From positions 1 to 10,421 of the forward strand of contig ML210637.1 of NCBI GenBank assembly GCA_004369085.1: DNA of 10,421 bases, read 5' to 3'. Made by a program: the position numbers and the translations under genes. The notes beneath the pieces are model-generated. The model had not been told where the DNA came from and did not search any database. It saw only the letters and a program-made list of their open reading frames with translations. This DNA comes from Coprinopsis marcescibilis (taxonomy: Eukaryota; Basidiomycota; Agaricomycetes; Agaricales; Psathyrellaceae). Shown piece after piece: positions 1-9,119 of this stretch (the stretch's first letter is position 1; each line of letters opens with the position of its first letter).

Positions 1-1255
1 ATATCTTGTCGTGGTACTCCGTCTTGGATAGTCGGGAAAGGGCGTATCTCTTGAGGTCTTCTTGACTGGAGCTACCAGTCAATGAGCGGGAGAAGATGTG
101 GACGTGGGATTGCTTTTCGAGGCGGCGCATCACTCGTGGATCAGGCCGTGTGGTGAGGACAAACTTGAAGGTAGCCGGGAGCTGGGGCACGTAGTCCGAC
201 AGAAAATCTAGAATCACATCGTCTGTCTGTTCGTCGAGAGCGTCGATTCCGACAACGAAGGTGCGATCCGCGGGGAGGAGGTGGAGGACAGGAAGGACCA
301 AGCCCTGGAATTGTGTAATTGCTGACGCGGAAGCCATCGTAGGCTTCTCAAGGAGGATTTCCCCAATGCGGTGCCTGATCTGGTGGTTGGTTCCGCTTAG
401 TCCACGGATGAAGGCGGCCATGAAGTCTTCAGAGGTGAGATTCTGACCCATTTGGCTGAAGAAGAATGACGAAACAAGGATACCCTTCTCGTCCATATCC
501 TTGCAGATCGTATGCGCCAACGCAGATTTTCCGCTCCCGGCTGGTCCTCCAACAAGCATGACGCGGGCGGCCGATCCAACTGTAGCTGAAGCTGGGAGTG
601 TCATGTCGCTATGCGCAAAATCGCTGGCCCACGTTGATATCTCTTGGATGTGGACAGTGCGTGTTCCATCTAAGCAAATGCGCAATGGATTCCAAGAACA
701 ACCCTTGGGGTCTAACAGACGTTGTAATGCCTCGTGAGTTCCGACACGCGAGTCTTCGATTAGACCGAATACCGTCAGTCGGAGACGAGCGCACAGCATC
801 AAAAAGGCTTACCAGAGTAATGATAATGGTTTTCCATCCTCTCTGCGACTTGAGCTTGAATCATAACGTTGTTCATCGTGATATTTGAGGCTCCAGTAAG
901 GAGTTCTACAGCTGCAAGGTGACGCTTGAGGAGTTATCTCAAAAGATTTATAACAACTACTCACCAGCTCGCACTGGCAGATCATTTTCTTGTTCATATC
1001 GTTGATCACTTATGGTCCTCAACCCTTTTCCTTTCATAACTAGATTTAAAATCAACAGCAATTCGCAGCCGCAAACAGATATCTTGGAAGTAACTCACTA
1101 TTCATTATATCTGCGATGAAATGTGGTTCGGCTTTATTGCTCAAGACAAGTGACCTTCCAGAGCTCTCACCTCCCAGCCCGCTTCCTTTAGCGGTCCCAG
1201 ATTGCTTACCATCTTGAGATTCTGCCCGGCGTCCCTTCAATATCTTCTTGAACAT
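1..1255 (-). CDS. NACHT-domain NTPase (fungal NLR-like), 5' part, left copy
   Basis: Partial gene reading leftward off the window. By comparison with the right copy the exons are 1099-1255, about 965-1009, 813-911 and 1-753. The start ATG is at 1255. The last exon encodes a P-loop GPAGSGKS (524-547) and a Walker B segment ending in IDALDE (230-259), the signature of NACHT NTPases, which bind ATP/GTP and oligomerise as signalling switches. Six of seven differences from the right copy in that exon are silent; 714 changes Ser to Leu. One oddity is T at 1010, which removes the AG acceptor used in the right copy. A simple shift of one base would break the frame, but an acceptor ending at 1025 would keep it. 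The copy may therefore be active with altered splicing, or decaying. C-terminal repeats are not visible. Confidence 0.8.
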
Positions 1256-1292
1256 AGCTAATAATTCCAAAAGTGAATGGTTGGATCTTAAC

Positions 1293-1313
1293 AAAGACCC
1301 AGTGAATGTGTTG
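1293..1313 (-). promoter_or_regulatory. Conserved promoter block A, left NACHT gene
   Basis: On the gene strand this reads CAACACATTCACTGGGTCTT and matches the right-copy block at 9120-9140 with about 1 or 2 changes. The flanks between the copies are much more diverged. It lies about 40-60 bp upstream of the ATG, so it may be part of the core promoter or 5' leader. Confidence 0.4.
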
Positions 1314-1414
1314 CCCCGCTCTGTAGTCTATGAGCAGGTGAGTATCGGGGGGTGCAATGATAGGGGAAGAAGTTGCTAGGCAAATATGGTGCAAGCAATG
1401 TCGTTGTCGTTGTT

Positions 1415-1445
1415 CAACCGGATATGGAAGGGGACGGAGGGATCC
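1415..1445 (-). promoter_or_regulatory. Conserved promoter block B, left NACHT gene
   Basis: A 31-bp block containing GGATCCCTCCGTC and CCTTCCATATCCGGTTG on the gene strand. It matches 8991-9021 at all but about one position, although the sequence on both sides has largely drifted. It lies about 160-190 bp upstream of the ATG. A regulatory role is inferred only from this conservation. Confidence 0.4.
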
Positions 1446-1804
1446 AGCCTGAGGCCTGAGGACAGCCACGCAGGTACTAAGTGTACTGACGGGTGCGATT
1501 CTCAACCTCAACATTCGGTTTGTGGCTGGTACCTCGCTCGATCACAGAGAATACATTCGCCTGCGACCTTCTGTGCACTCCTTGTCATTTGGGCTCCAGG
1601 AACAACTTGTCGGGGCTGGGAGTCGAACTCGCCCTTCGCGCACTGACATTCCCACGGTAAAGTCAATGCAGTTGCGGGGAGTGCGTTGAAAGCTTTCTGC
1701 CGCCTGCTGTCACGGTTGTTCAAGTCATTCCCAGTGCGAGAGCAGATAGCGCAACGGTGCCCACCGCCTAAAACAAAAGGTAATGCTCTCATATGCACGG
1801 GCAG

Positions 1805-1810
1805 TATAAA
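1805..1810 (+). promoter_or_regulatory. TATA box of the F-box gene
   Basis: TATAAA lies 77 bp upstream of the ATG at 1887. This would put transcription start near 1835-1840 and give a leader of about 50 nt. The other genes in the window show no such clear TATA box. Confidence 0.55.
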
Positions 1811-1886
1811 TTGACCGGTCACCAGTGACTACCGTGTTACTACAGTTCGTTCTTCGGCGCAAAGGACTTTGTCTTCATCGACCAAC

Positions 1887-3194
1887 ATGGACTGTTTCCA
1901 TCCCATTTCAAGAGTTCCAACCGAGCTGGTCGAGCTCATCTTCCTTAGAGCTGTACATATTACTCAAGAAGAACTCTGGAACGACGACGAGGTCCCCCTT
2001 ATGGAAGTCACGATTAGCCACATTTGCTCACACTGGCGTCATGTTGCCCTGCGTTGTCCAAAGCTCTGGAGATCCTTCGCCAATCGGCCCAATCAAATAT
2101 CACGCAATACGGTCGAAAGATTTGAGATCTACGCTCAGAGATCCGGATCAGTGCCATTTCAGATACGACTTCGCCTTGCCGGTATTTACTACGACCCCAA
2201 ACAAAGTATCGCACGCGAAATGGTTCGGAAAGCCATCCTTCACGTTGAGCGATGGCAGCACGTCAAAATCGAAATGGTAGATAAGCTTTCTGAGCTACAG
2301 GAGCACCGCAGTCTATTACACGACCGGGAGGCCCCCTTCCTCGAATACATCCACCTTGGACTCTCGCCTTCATACGGCTCCGGGGAGAGAGCCCTCGATC
2401 TCGAGAATCTCGAGCCTCAAATATTCACAATTGGCTGTCCGAACCTTGCATATCTCAACTTGGACAACGCCGGGTCAGCAATACTCCTACCACCGCTTCA
2501 AAATCTCACATCCCTCGACCTCACCGTCTTCAGTCGAGGTGAGTGCTTGTGCATTCCCTGGACGGTATTCCTTGCCATCACCAAGCTCCCTTTGACCTTG
2601 CTTTCGGTGCTGGATACAGCCATCATGAAACGAAACGACACATGGACGGAACCCATCGAAATGGAGAGTCTTCGGCATTTGCGCTGGGCGGACCTGCACG
2701 ACCACGTGGGACAACAGCCGTTCAAGTCCCTCTTCAAAAACTTGCGGGCTCCTACCCTTGAAACTTTGACACTGGAACGCATTGACCTTTCAAGAATTGA
2801 TCAGGTCCCGCTGTTTCCAAATCTCCACACGATGTACTTTATCGACTCTCCTCAATTTACGTCAGAATTGGTCACAAACATCGCCACCTCCTGTCCCAAC
2901 CTTGCTACAGTCATCGTATTCAAGGACGAGCCCGGTCACACACCAATCAAACCTTGGTTCTCGCTTATACCATGCAAGCCTCAAGAAATAGAGCCGTCAC
3001 CGCGGGGTTTGACGCTGAAGATATCCTCGCGAATTCAGCTATCTTGGACACGCAGTGCACGTTACAAACCATCCCAGGTATATTCGCTACCCAGGCTGCA
3101 GCACCTCGTCAACGTAGTTCCCGCGGATCCCAGAAAGGATTATCCTCGTTGGCCTCCAAGAAGTTACGTCGCTGTTCCATCATACATGCTCTAA
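1887..3194 (+). CDS. F-box protein with LRR-like C-terminal region
   Basis: A single-exon gene of 435 residues. The start is the ATG at 1887 (AACATGG, A at -3 and G at +4). The frame is open a few codons further upstream, but only through a TTG. Residues 7-61 form an F-box-like domain: ISRVPTELVELIFL, then HICSHWRHVALRCPKLW, the pattern common in Agaricomycete F-box families. F-box domains bind Skp1 and bring substrates to SCF ubiquitin ligases. The rest has irregular leucine-rich segments, for example CPNLAYLNLDNAG near residue 195 and FPNLHTMYFIDSPQF near 310, followed by SCPNLATVIVF. The last 60-70 residues lose this pattern, so an unspliced intron or a shifted end is possible. It is divergent from the left NACHT gene and convergent with NAA35. 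The target is unknown. Confidence 0.8.
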   Translation: MDCFHPISRVPTELVELIFLRAVHITQEELWNDDEVPLMEVTISHICSHWRHVALRCPKLWRSFANRPNQISRNTVERFEIYAQRSGSVPFQIRLRLAGIYYDPKQSIAREMVRKAILHVERWQHVKIEMVDKLSELQEHRSLLHDREAPFLEYIHLGLSPSYGSGERALDLENLEPQIFTIGCPNLAYLNLDNAGSAILLPPLQNLTSLDLTVFSRGECLCIPWTVFLAITKLPLTLLSVLDTAIMKRNDTWTEPIEMESLRHLRWADLHDHVGQQPFKSLFKNLRAPTLETLTLERIDLSRIDQVPLFPNLHTMYFIDSPQFTSELVTNIATSCPNLATVIVFKDEPGHTPIKPWFSLIPCKPQEIEPSPRGLTLKISSRIQLSWTRSARYKPSQVYSLPRLQHLVNVVPADPRKDYPRWPPRSYVAVPSYML

Positions 3195-4175
3195 TGCTTG
3201 TAGAGTAGTGTTGAAGACTTGTCAGCACCATCTCACCAGGCCACGTTCCGCTATTTCACAAAGCTTTGTCCACGGCAACCCTTGACGCGACGGATACAGG
3301 AACCAATCTCTCTTATTCGCTGCCTTACATTCTCAGTCCCACTCCTAATTCTGTTCTCGTTTTTTTGCATTCCGCTACACTTTACTCCAGATATTTTGAT
3401 CTTGATGAACATGTCAACGCAATTCTTGTGATTTCTTGGAGAAGCGCCCAAGCCTTGCATATAACCCAATAACAGTGTCGTATATTCAGTAGTTATGTTC
3501 AGTATGATTGTACATGATGTAATGCTACACTTCTGCTTAAATCCTTTTGAGCCACCTCTTTGGCCAGATTCTCAGGGACGCCATCTATCCCTAGGATGGC
3601 CTTGCTTTGCACATTCGTCTCAGTAGCATCTCCGTCATAGCCATATTTATCGCGGGTCTGAATTCGTTCCATGTTGGAAAGTCAAGCGTCCTGAGTGAGA
3701 GACCGTCGAGGGTAAACTTCTTTACGAATACTGCACATCTCAGAATTGCTGGCACACCTCTGGCTTCAGTTTTGTATGGGGAGATGGATTCGAATATCGT
3801 CCTCGGTTTCGTCGTCCTCCAGGAGGCAATCCACTGTCGAGTCAAAGGACGAATCGTTTTCAAGATACTTCCGCTCCTCAAGCCTTCGTACATTACCCAG
3901 AGGCTGTATGTATGCGATCAATAAGCGTTTTGGCGAGATGGACCTGGGCGACGCGAAATCCCCGCGGATTCTTGTGGTTTTGTTTCTCCGCGCTGCTGGG
4001 GATACCAGTGGAAAATTTTGAGTTGGCAGCTGTAAAATACACCGCGCTACTTGGTCCACAATTATCGAAGGCATGGGTAAATAGAACTGCAATTATCACA
4101 ACATTAATACTATATTCCACAAAGAAAATTGTGTTCTGAAAACCAAAACCTCTGTCCTCGCAAGCTGAGGTGTGA
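3195..4175. other. Convergent intergenic region with short broken reading frames
   Basis: These 981 bp lie between the 3' ends of the F-box gene and NAA35. I find no gene I can support. On the minus strand three overlapping frames look mildly coding: one around 3766-4092, one around 3591-3893 (with FTLDGLSLRTLDFPTW), and one ending in a stop at 3499-3501 (with GIDGVPENLAKEVAQKDL). They are in different phases and I could not join them with convincing splice sites. They could be a decayed gene or chance. Both flanking 3' UTRs and poly(A) sites must also lie here. Confidence 0.5.
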
Positions 4176-7100
4176 TCATTCAGGCGTAACAATGGGAAAC
4201 CAGGGATGAACCCCAACGTCCCATTTCACTCGCTTCTTCACGTCAAACCTCTGCCTATCCTCCGCAGAAACGAGGAAACCTCGATCCATCCTATCGCAGA
4301 CCGCCTCTAATTGCTCCAAAACTCTCCGCACATCCCCTTCCCATCGGCTAGCCCACCCACTCACCAATCCTCCCTCCCGCATCTCCCTCAAAACCGATTT
4401 TGCGCTGAGAAAGTGCTGGCGAGGGTCTAAACTTCCAGCCTGAAGAGCCGGATGCTCTTCGCCTTCTATTCGGCCGTAATGAACTTGGCGACAGAACTTC
4501 ATAAAGTGCGAAAGCTCGGGATGCCCCACAGGCTCAGCAGTCGTCCTATCATAGTCGGAACGGAAAGCCCATTTGTAACGCTTGAAGAAGCCGGGGCGGA
4601 GGGTGTCCCAGTCGAATGTGGCCGAAGGGAGGATGATCTGTTGGTGGAAACCAGGGCGATAATAGTTATTAGATAAAGAATAGTCAGAAGCACAGAGAAG
4701 ACAAACCAGCAACGAAGCACTTGCTAGCCCCTTCACAACTCTCGCAAACATTTGCTTGAACTTCAGGTCCTTCCACGCACGTGAGCCTGAAAAGAATTGC
4801 TGCGTCAACTCCCGCTGTACACTTGAGTTTTCGGCAACCAAGAATGTGCACCCACCCCTCTCAACAAATGGCATCAGCCCATCGTAGCATTCAATCTGCA
4901 TCTGTACCACACTTTCCAGATACCAATAGGCCAACGGCCTCTCCTGCGGTGCATACAGCTCACACTGGAACCCGGAGAACACGATGTCACGGATGACCTC
5001 TAGCCTAAAAGAAGCTATGATCTCTGGTAGCTTGTGAATTATGTGCGTTTCTGGGATCTGAGTAGGGAGTGACGTTAACACCGGTTGGGAACGGCTGGCC
5101 AGTACAAACTGCATACGCACTGTATCGTCATCCAACCCCTCCACAATCTGCACGCACAAGTCGTAGACTATGTGCCATTCCACCACACTTTTCATCAGCT
5201 TGCGCCTCATCCTCGGCAAGTTGAGCCAGTTGAGCTTGACATGGTTGATTACCAGCTAGAAGCAGCAAACAAATAGTGAGGTGTCAGTAACGCTGAATTA
5301 GGCCGCTGAATGAGACGATAGTGTGCATCCCAGAGACGCGACGCATGCCGCTGAGGGCACCTGAAACATCCGAAAAACCCACTAAAAAGGTTTTGACGGC
5401 ACTGAAGAACAGACCTCAGGGCCGCGAAAGGGGCCCCGGACGACATCAAGGCCGCTTAAAGCGTAAGTCCAAATCCTAGCACCCACCTTGTAGATCTTCC
5501 TCTCAACTTGCTGCACCAAAAAGGGCCCATCGTCACCACAGCTGACTTTGATGACACCCGCCATCTCCGACCAAAGGACACCGACGCGCTCAAAGAACAG
5601 CCGGTCCAGTGCCCATTGGAATGTATATTGCTCCAGTACAAGAACTCCATTGTAAAACGCAGACTGACGCCACAGCAGTACAAGCATCAGCAAAGCGTGA
5701 TGAAGAAGACGACATTTGCTTACCTGCGTAACGGATCGAACATACGCATTCATCGGTGCGTCACCCGTCCACACACGGACCTTGCCTGCTGTCTATTCGT
5801 TTAGCGTTCATCAGCACAACCCCTTATCCTAAAGAGTGACAAGACAGTCTTACCTCCCACGTAGCCAGACATGCCTCCCTAACCAAAGCAGATACTTCGC
5901 CCAGCCCATCTAAAAATCTTGCGACGGCATTCCATATGACCGCGTCCGCGGGGATGGGTATTACACGGATGGGCACGCAGGTGTTCAATCGCCGGGAGAC
6001 GTGCGGATCAAATGCTAGGTGGGCAGGAGACGAAGGCGGGGGTGTGTATGCGTCTTGGGGTGTTGCCTCTGTTTTCGGATGTGGCAGGTCCTGATGTGTA
6101 GTTGAGGGTGGCATGGGTGTGTTGGTCACCAGCACCTCATTCGGACGCGGCGGTAATGGCGGTTGTGAAACCCCATTTTGAGACGGCGGATGTGGTGGGC
6201 GGAAGCCTGGCGGTAGCGGAGGTCCAAATACAGGCTTTGGTACAGGTGTTGGCGCAGCCGGTGGTTGTGGCTGCGTTTGCTGGACTTTGGGAGATAGGTC
6301 CTTGAGAAGGATATGTGCTTGATCCAGCAAACTTCGATATTGTAACTGATGTTTCGCCGGGTCGATGTTGTACAGCTCCAGCAACGTCTTTTAGATGCAA
6401 ATCGAAAGCGACGTCAGTTGATCCAATTGTACTTGGAAGCAGTCGTGGACGTAACGTACTTTCCGAAGAAGGATTCGTGATATTAGTGGCTCTTTCCATG
6501 GTTGGCTGACTGATAAATTAAAGCAGTTGCGGTAAGACAGAGAAACCGATGACGAGCAGGAGAAAAACCTTTATCCGAATGTTGCACCCACATAGCCGCA
6601 TCTTCTAGTCTCGACAGCACAAACTTGACAGGGACGCCTTCAAGCGTAGGCACCTCACATTTATCGCTCTGCCAGTCCTCTGTCTAAGGCGAGGTAATGT
6701 ATTAGCTCTTGATCGCTGCATATGCGGAACCGACAACATACATCCTGAATCTGCTCATTCCTATGCAGCTCCCTCCAGACCAGGTCGCAGCATTTTAACA
6801 GCCCTTGTGTACATGCTCCGAGAACGACAGTTACAAGCTCCATGGGTCGATCTTTGTCTAGTTTTGAGAGGAATTGCCAGGTCATCATGTCTGGTTCGAT
6901 GTCGCGAAGGTGGTGGATGTATTGGAGTGTAAAGATCGTATGTGGAAGTAGGTTACCCGCGTGCCATTCCATCTTGAACGAAGTAGGTAAGCGAGAAACA
7001 GAGTTGTTCATAATAGTGAATGGCGCACCTCGTATCCAAGCGCTTTATCAAGTATCCAACAGACCTCTTCAGGAAGGAGTGGTTCCAAAGGGTTGAACGG

Positions 7101-7455
7101 CTCTGACTCTCTGTCGCCGACATACCCCGTATCTAACCGTGGTTCCCCAATCTAATGAAGTCATCAACAATCGTATTAGAACGTTGTTGAGTAGAGGTTT
7201 TAATGGATTCGTGTGCGCACCTCGAACGCGCTCATCGCGTCCTGCAGTGTGAAACCGTCCATAAACAGCAGCTCATCGCTTTCCATATCTGCACATTCAC
7301 GAAATCAGTACCCCAGGAATCCTTTGAAAAAGGTCATACAGCATACCTGTCACCCCGTTCAATAGGACACTCGTCACGTCTTCAAACGGCAAACCACCAC
7401 CAGGTGGATCGCCAAACCCAAACTCGTCTTCCTCCATAATAAAGTCGTTGTTCAT
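4176..7455 (-). CDS. NAA35: NatC N-terminal acetyltransferase auxiliary subunit NAA35 (Mak10)
   Basis: I reconstruct ten exons with every phase matching: 7347-7455, 7221-7288, 7029-7151, 6742-6972, 6569-6683, 6460-6509, 5854-6387, 5724-5792, 5487-5663 and 4176-5255. The product is 851 residues. NAA35 is the scaffold of cytosolic NatC and anchors the catalytic NAA30 and NAA38, which acetylate N-termini such as Met-Leu/Ile/Phe. Family marks are MDGFTLQDAMSAFE-IGEPRLDTG (46-68; [20 protein letters not shown] in human), LPHTIFTLQYIHHL (109-122), FDPHVSRRL in exon 7, MRRKLMKSVVEWH (about 507-519), GFQCELYAPQERPLAYWYL (about 587-605) and the terminal HPWFPIV. A Pro-rich insert sits at about 272-350. 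Introns are 53-72 nt, except intron 9 (231 nt). Intron 5 has a weak GTTTTT donor. It shares a promoter with RPA34. Confidence 0.88.
5256..5486 (-). other. Unusually long intron 9 of NAA35
   Basis: The donor is GTGGGT after codon 492 and the acceptor is TTCTAG before the last exon, with a CTGAC branch site near the 3' end. Its 231 nt is about four times the size of the other introns. Joining across it gives a smooth family-like protein (ERKIYK then LVINHVKLNW). It has in-frame stops, so full retention would truncate the protein. Internal GT/AG pairs (for example 5361-5414) leave room for a nested intron or a tiny missed exon. Confidence 0.55.
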
Positions 7456-7703
7456 CACGGCCTCTCGCAAAGACGAAAGCCAAATGGTGAATCAGAGGAG
7501 CACAGGCTCCTAGGGTCGATAATCGAGCGTCGTCGTAGTCGTAGCCGTGGTTCACTAGATTGTTCCATATCCAGAAGAAAGAAAGAAAGCTAAGGCAAAT
7601 CGCCGCGAATCGTAGGACCCCGCTCCCCTTTTCGGAGATCCAATTTTTTCTTCATCCCATCGGCCTACGGACAGTCCACTGGACCTTTTCACTCACCTCG
7701 ACG
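7456..7703. promoter_or_regulatory. Bidirectional promoter between NAA35 and RPA34
   Basis: The 248 bp between the two start codons must hold both promoters and 5' leaders. I see no TATA box. A short GAAA-repeat purine tract lies near 7575-7590, and a pyrimidine-rich stretch (TTTTTTCTTC) near 7645, upstream of the RPA34 start. There is no other clear motif. Confidence 0.55.
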
Positions 7704-8817
7704 ATGTCCTCAGGCTCAGAATCCGACTCATCCTCGTCTCCCTCAGACTCTGTACTCACTCAAAAGCACCACAAATCCCGCAGCAAGATCTCGAAAGCCA
7801 AAGGCAAATCCAAAACGCAAGGAAATGGCGCGGAAAATGATGCAGCCTGGGCGTTTAAGCCTCCCGCTGACCGGGTCCTGCTAGAAAATCTTGGGAATGC
7901 GGGCGAATTTGACTATGATGCTATCGCATCGAACGATGATCTGGAGCTTTGGGTGATCAGGGTACCAGATGCAGTGCGTTCCTTGTCCTCCTCGCTGGCC
8001 TTCGACCGCTACTGATCGACCTTAAGGTCAAACCAAAACACCTCTCTGGTCTCAAATTGGACCCAATACCATCCTCAACGTCGTCTAAAACACTGAAATT
8101 GGGGTCTCTGAAGAAAAAACACGCGACATTTGACGTTTGGTCGCTTGGCGAGTCCGACGACACTGACACGGTACTAGTAGGCGGAGAGGAGCTCAGCGGC
8201 CTCTCGCTTCTCCTTCCCCGGAGTAAAAAGAATAAACTGTATAACCGTACGTCGTGCTTTCGCCGTATGTTAACTTTGGTTATGCCACGAGTGCCAGTCA
8301 TTATTCCAACGTTCTTTCTCTTGTTCTAAACGGTTCTTGTCTTGTTTATCTAGCCCCGAAGCAAATATCCCGACGACTAGTACTCGCCGCTCAACCAGTA
8401 ATTGCAACACCACCGAATCAATCTGACCTACCAACATTCAACTCCACAACAAAAAAGTACCAGAATGCGACACGTCCTTCATACCCCCACGACTTCCTGA
8501 CGCACACCTTCAAGCCATACGGGTCATTGATACGTGGTGGTGACGCATCCCAGACCCAATCAACACAGCAGCCAATCGCAGAGGAGGACAACGACGAAGA
8601 GCAAGGTGGACATGCGCTTTCAGAAAAGAAACTGGGATCGAAGAGCAAAGCCAAGCCCGCCAAAGAGTCTGCTGCCACCGAAGCCAAAGAAAAGAAGAAA
8701 AAGCAAGAAAAGATCAAAGGCAAGAAACGCAAAGCAGCACCAGACACAGATGCCGATGCCGACCCTGTGGAAAAACCTGCCCCGAAAAAGAGCAAAAAGT
8801 CGAAGGGTGCTTCGTGA
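7704..8817 (+). CDS. RPA34: DNA-directed RNA polymerase I subunit RPA34 (A34.5)
   Basis: Three exons, 7704-7973, 8027-8246 and 8354-8817, give 317 residues. Introns are 53 nt (GTGCGT donor, CTGAT branch) and 107 nt (GTACGT donor, TTTATCTAG acceptor), with matching phases. RPA34 pairs with A49 as a TFIIF-like dimer on RNA polymerase I, which makes rRNA in the nucleolus. Family-like features are a Ser/Lys-rich N-terminus, FKPP (51-54), ELWVIRVPDA (81-90), a domain ending LLPRSKKNKLYNPPKQISRRLVL (split here at exon 3), an HTFKPYG motif, and a long Lys-rich tail (from about 260 to the end). The start is ATG 7704 (A at -3); the frame runs upstream to 7560 with no ATG. I recognise the family by domain order and composition, since A34.5 is poorly conserved. 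A different Lys-rich nucleolar protein is the alternative. Confidence 0.72.
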
Positions 8818-8990
8818 TTACGCAAAGCCTAGCTTGCTGCCTCTATCTCGTTCTTGTCAATTTTCATGTAAACAGATATGCATGGCACCCTGCGTGTCTG
8901 AATTCAATCCAATTCGTGCGTTTTCTGTTACCTTTTCTCTCGGAAGTGTTGGACTTTCCCGAAACATGCCGATGGGGCTGTCCTCACACT

Positions 8991-9021
8991 GGATCCCTCC
9001 GTCGCCTTCCATATCCGGTTG
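8991..9021 (+). promoter_or_regulatory. Conserved promoter block B, right NACHT gene
   Basis: The counterpart of 1415-1445, with about one mismatch over 31 bp (a G/C change after CCGTC). It lies about 140-170 bp upstream of the ATG at 9163. The sequence between this block and block A aligns only weakly with the left arm. Confidence 0.4.
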
Positions 9022-9119
9022 TGAAACGCCACTGCCTTCTAACATATAGCAGTTGCCCACTAACCCCCACTGTCACCCCCTTCCTCGATACTCATCCGCC
9101 CATAGGCTACATAGCTGCG

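Larger units (their letters stand above)
1..1465. repeat. Left arm of large inverted repeat
   Basis: This arm is the reverse complement of the far right end of the window: base x pairs with base 10422-x without any gap from 1 to about 1010. In 1-899 I find 11 mismatches (203, 218, 254, 269, 701, 704, 714, 762, 764, 780, 788), all transitions, or about 98.8% identity; 270-700 is identical. From 900 onward transversions appear, and small gaps follow beyond about 1010. The match becomes patchy above 1256 and fades near 1465. It carries the 5' part of a NACHT gene. The true outer end lies beyond the window. Confidence 0.95.
1256..1886. other. Divergent intergenic region between left NACHT gene and F-box gene
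   Basis: This 631-bp spacer holds the upstream region of the left NACHT gene (1256 to about 1465, partly matching the right copy) and of the F-box gene. I find no supported gene in it. A minus-strand frame at 1508-1822 has a few CxxC pairs but no other coding sign. A GTTCGACTC stretch on the minus strand near 1620-1628 resembles a tRNA B box but does not fold as a tRNA. A TATA box lies at 1805-1810. Confidence 0.6.

Noticed and set aside
203..788. Classical repeat-induced point mutation
   Set aside because: Changes are few, run in both directions between the copies, create no stop codons in the NACHT exon, and are mostly silent. RIP would be denser and disruptive.
261..888. Plus-strand frames over the left NACHT gene and their mirror frames at 9534-10161
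   Set aside because: They are antisense shadows of the NACHT exons, which remain open to the window edge on the other strand.
1607..1650. tRNA or tRNA-derived SINE on the minus strand (GTTCGACTC resembling a B box)
   Set aside because: The stems next to the loop do not pair as a T arm. There is no matching 5' acceptor strand and no A box at the right distance.
1508..1822. 104-residue minus-strand frame with CxxC pairs
   Set aside because: No recognisable domain, poor composition, and it overlaps the F-box TATA region. It is most likely a chance frame.
1869..1886. Upstream start for the F-box gene at TTG 1869
   Set aside because: A nuclear fungal gene should start at ATG; the ATG at 1887 has a good context.
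7560..7703. N-terminal extension of RPA34 from 7560
   Set aside because: The frame is open but starts with TTG and has no ATG before 7704. It is better read as promoter and leader.
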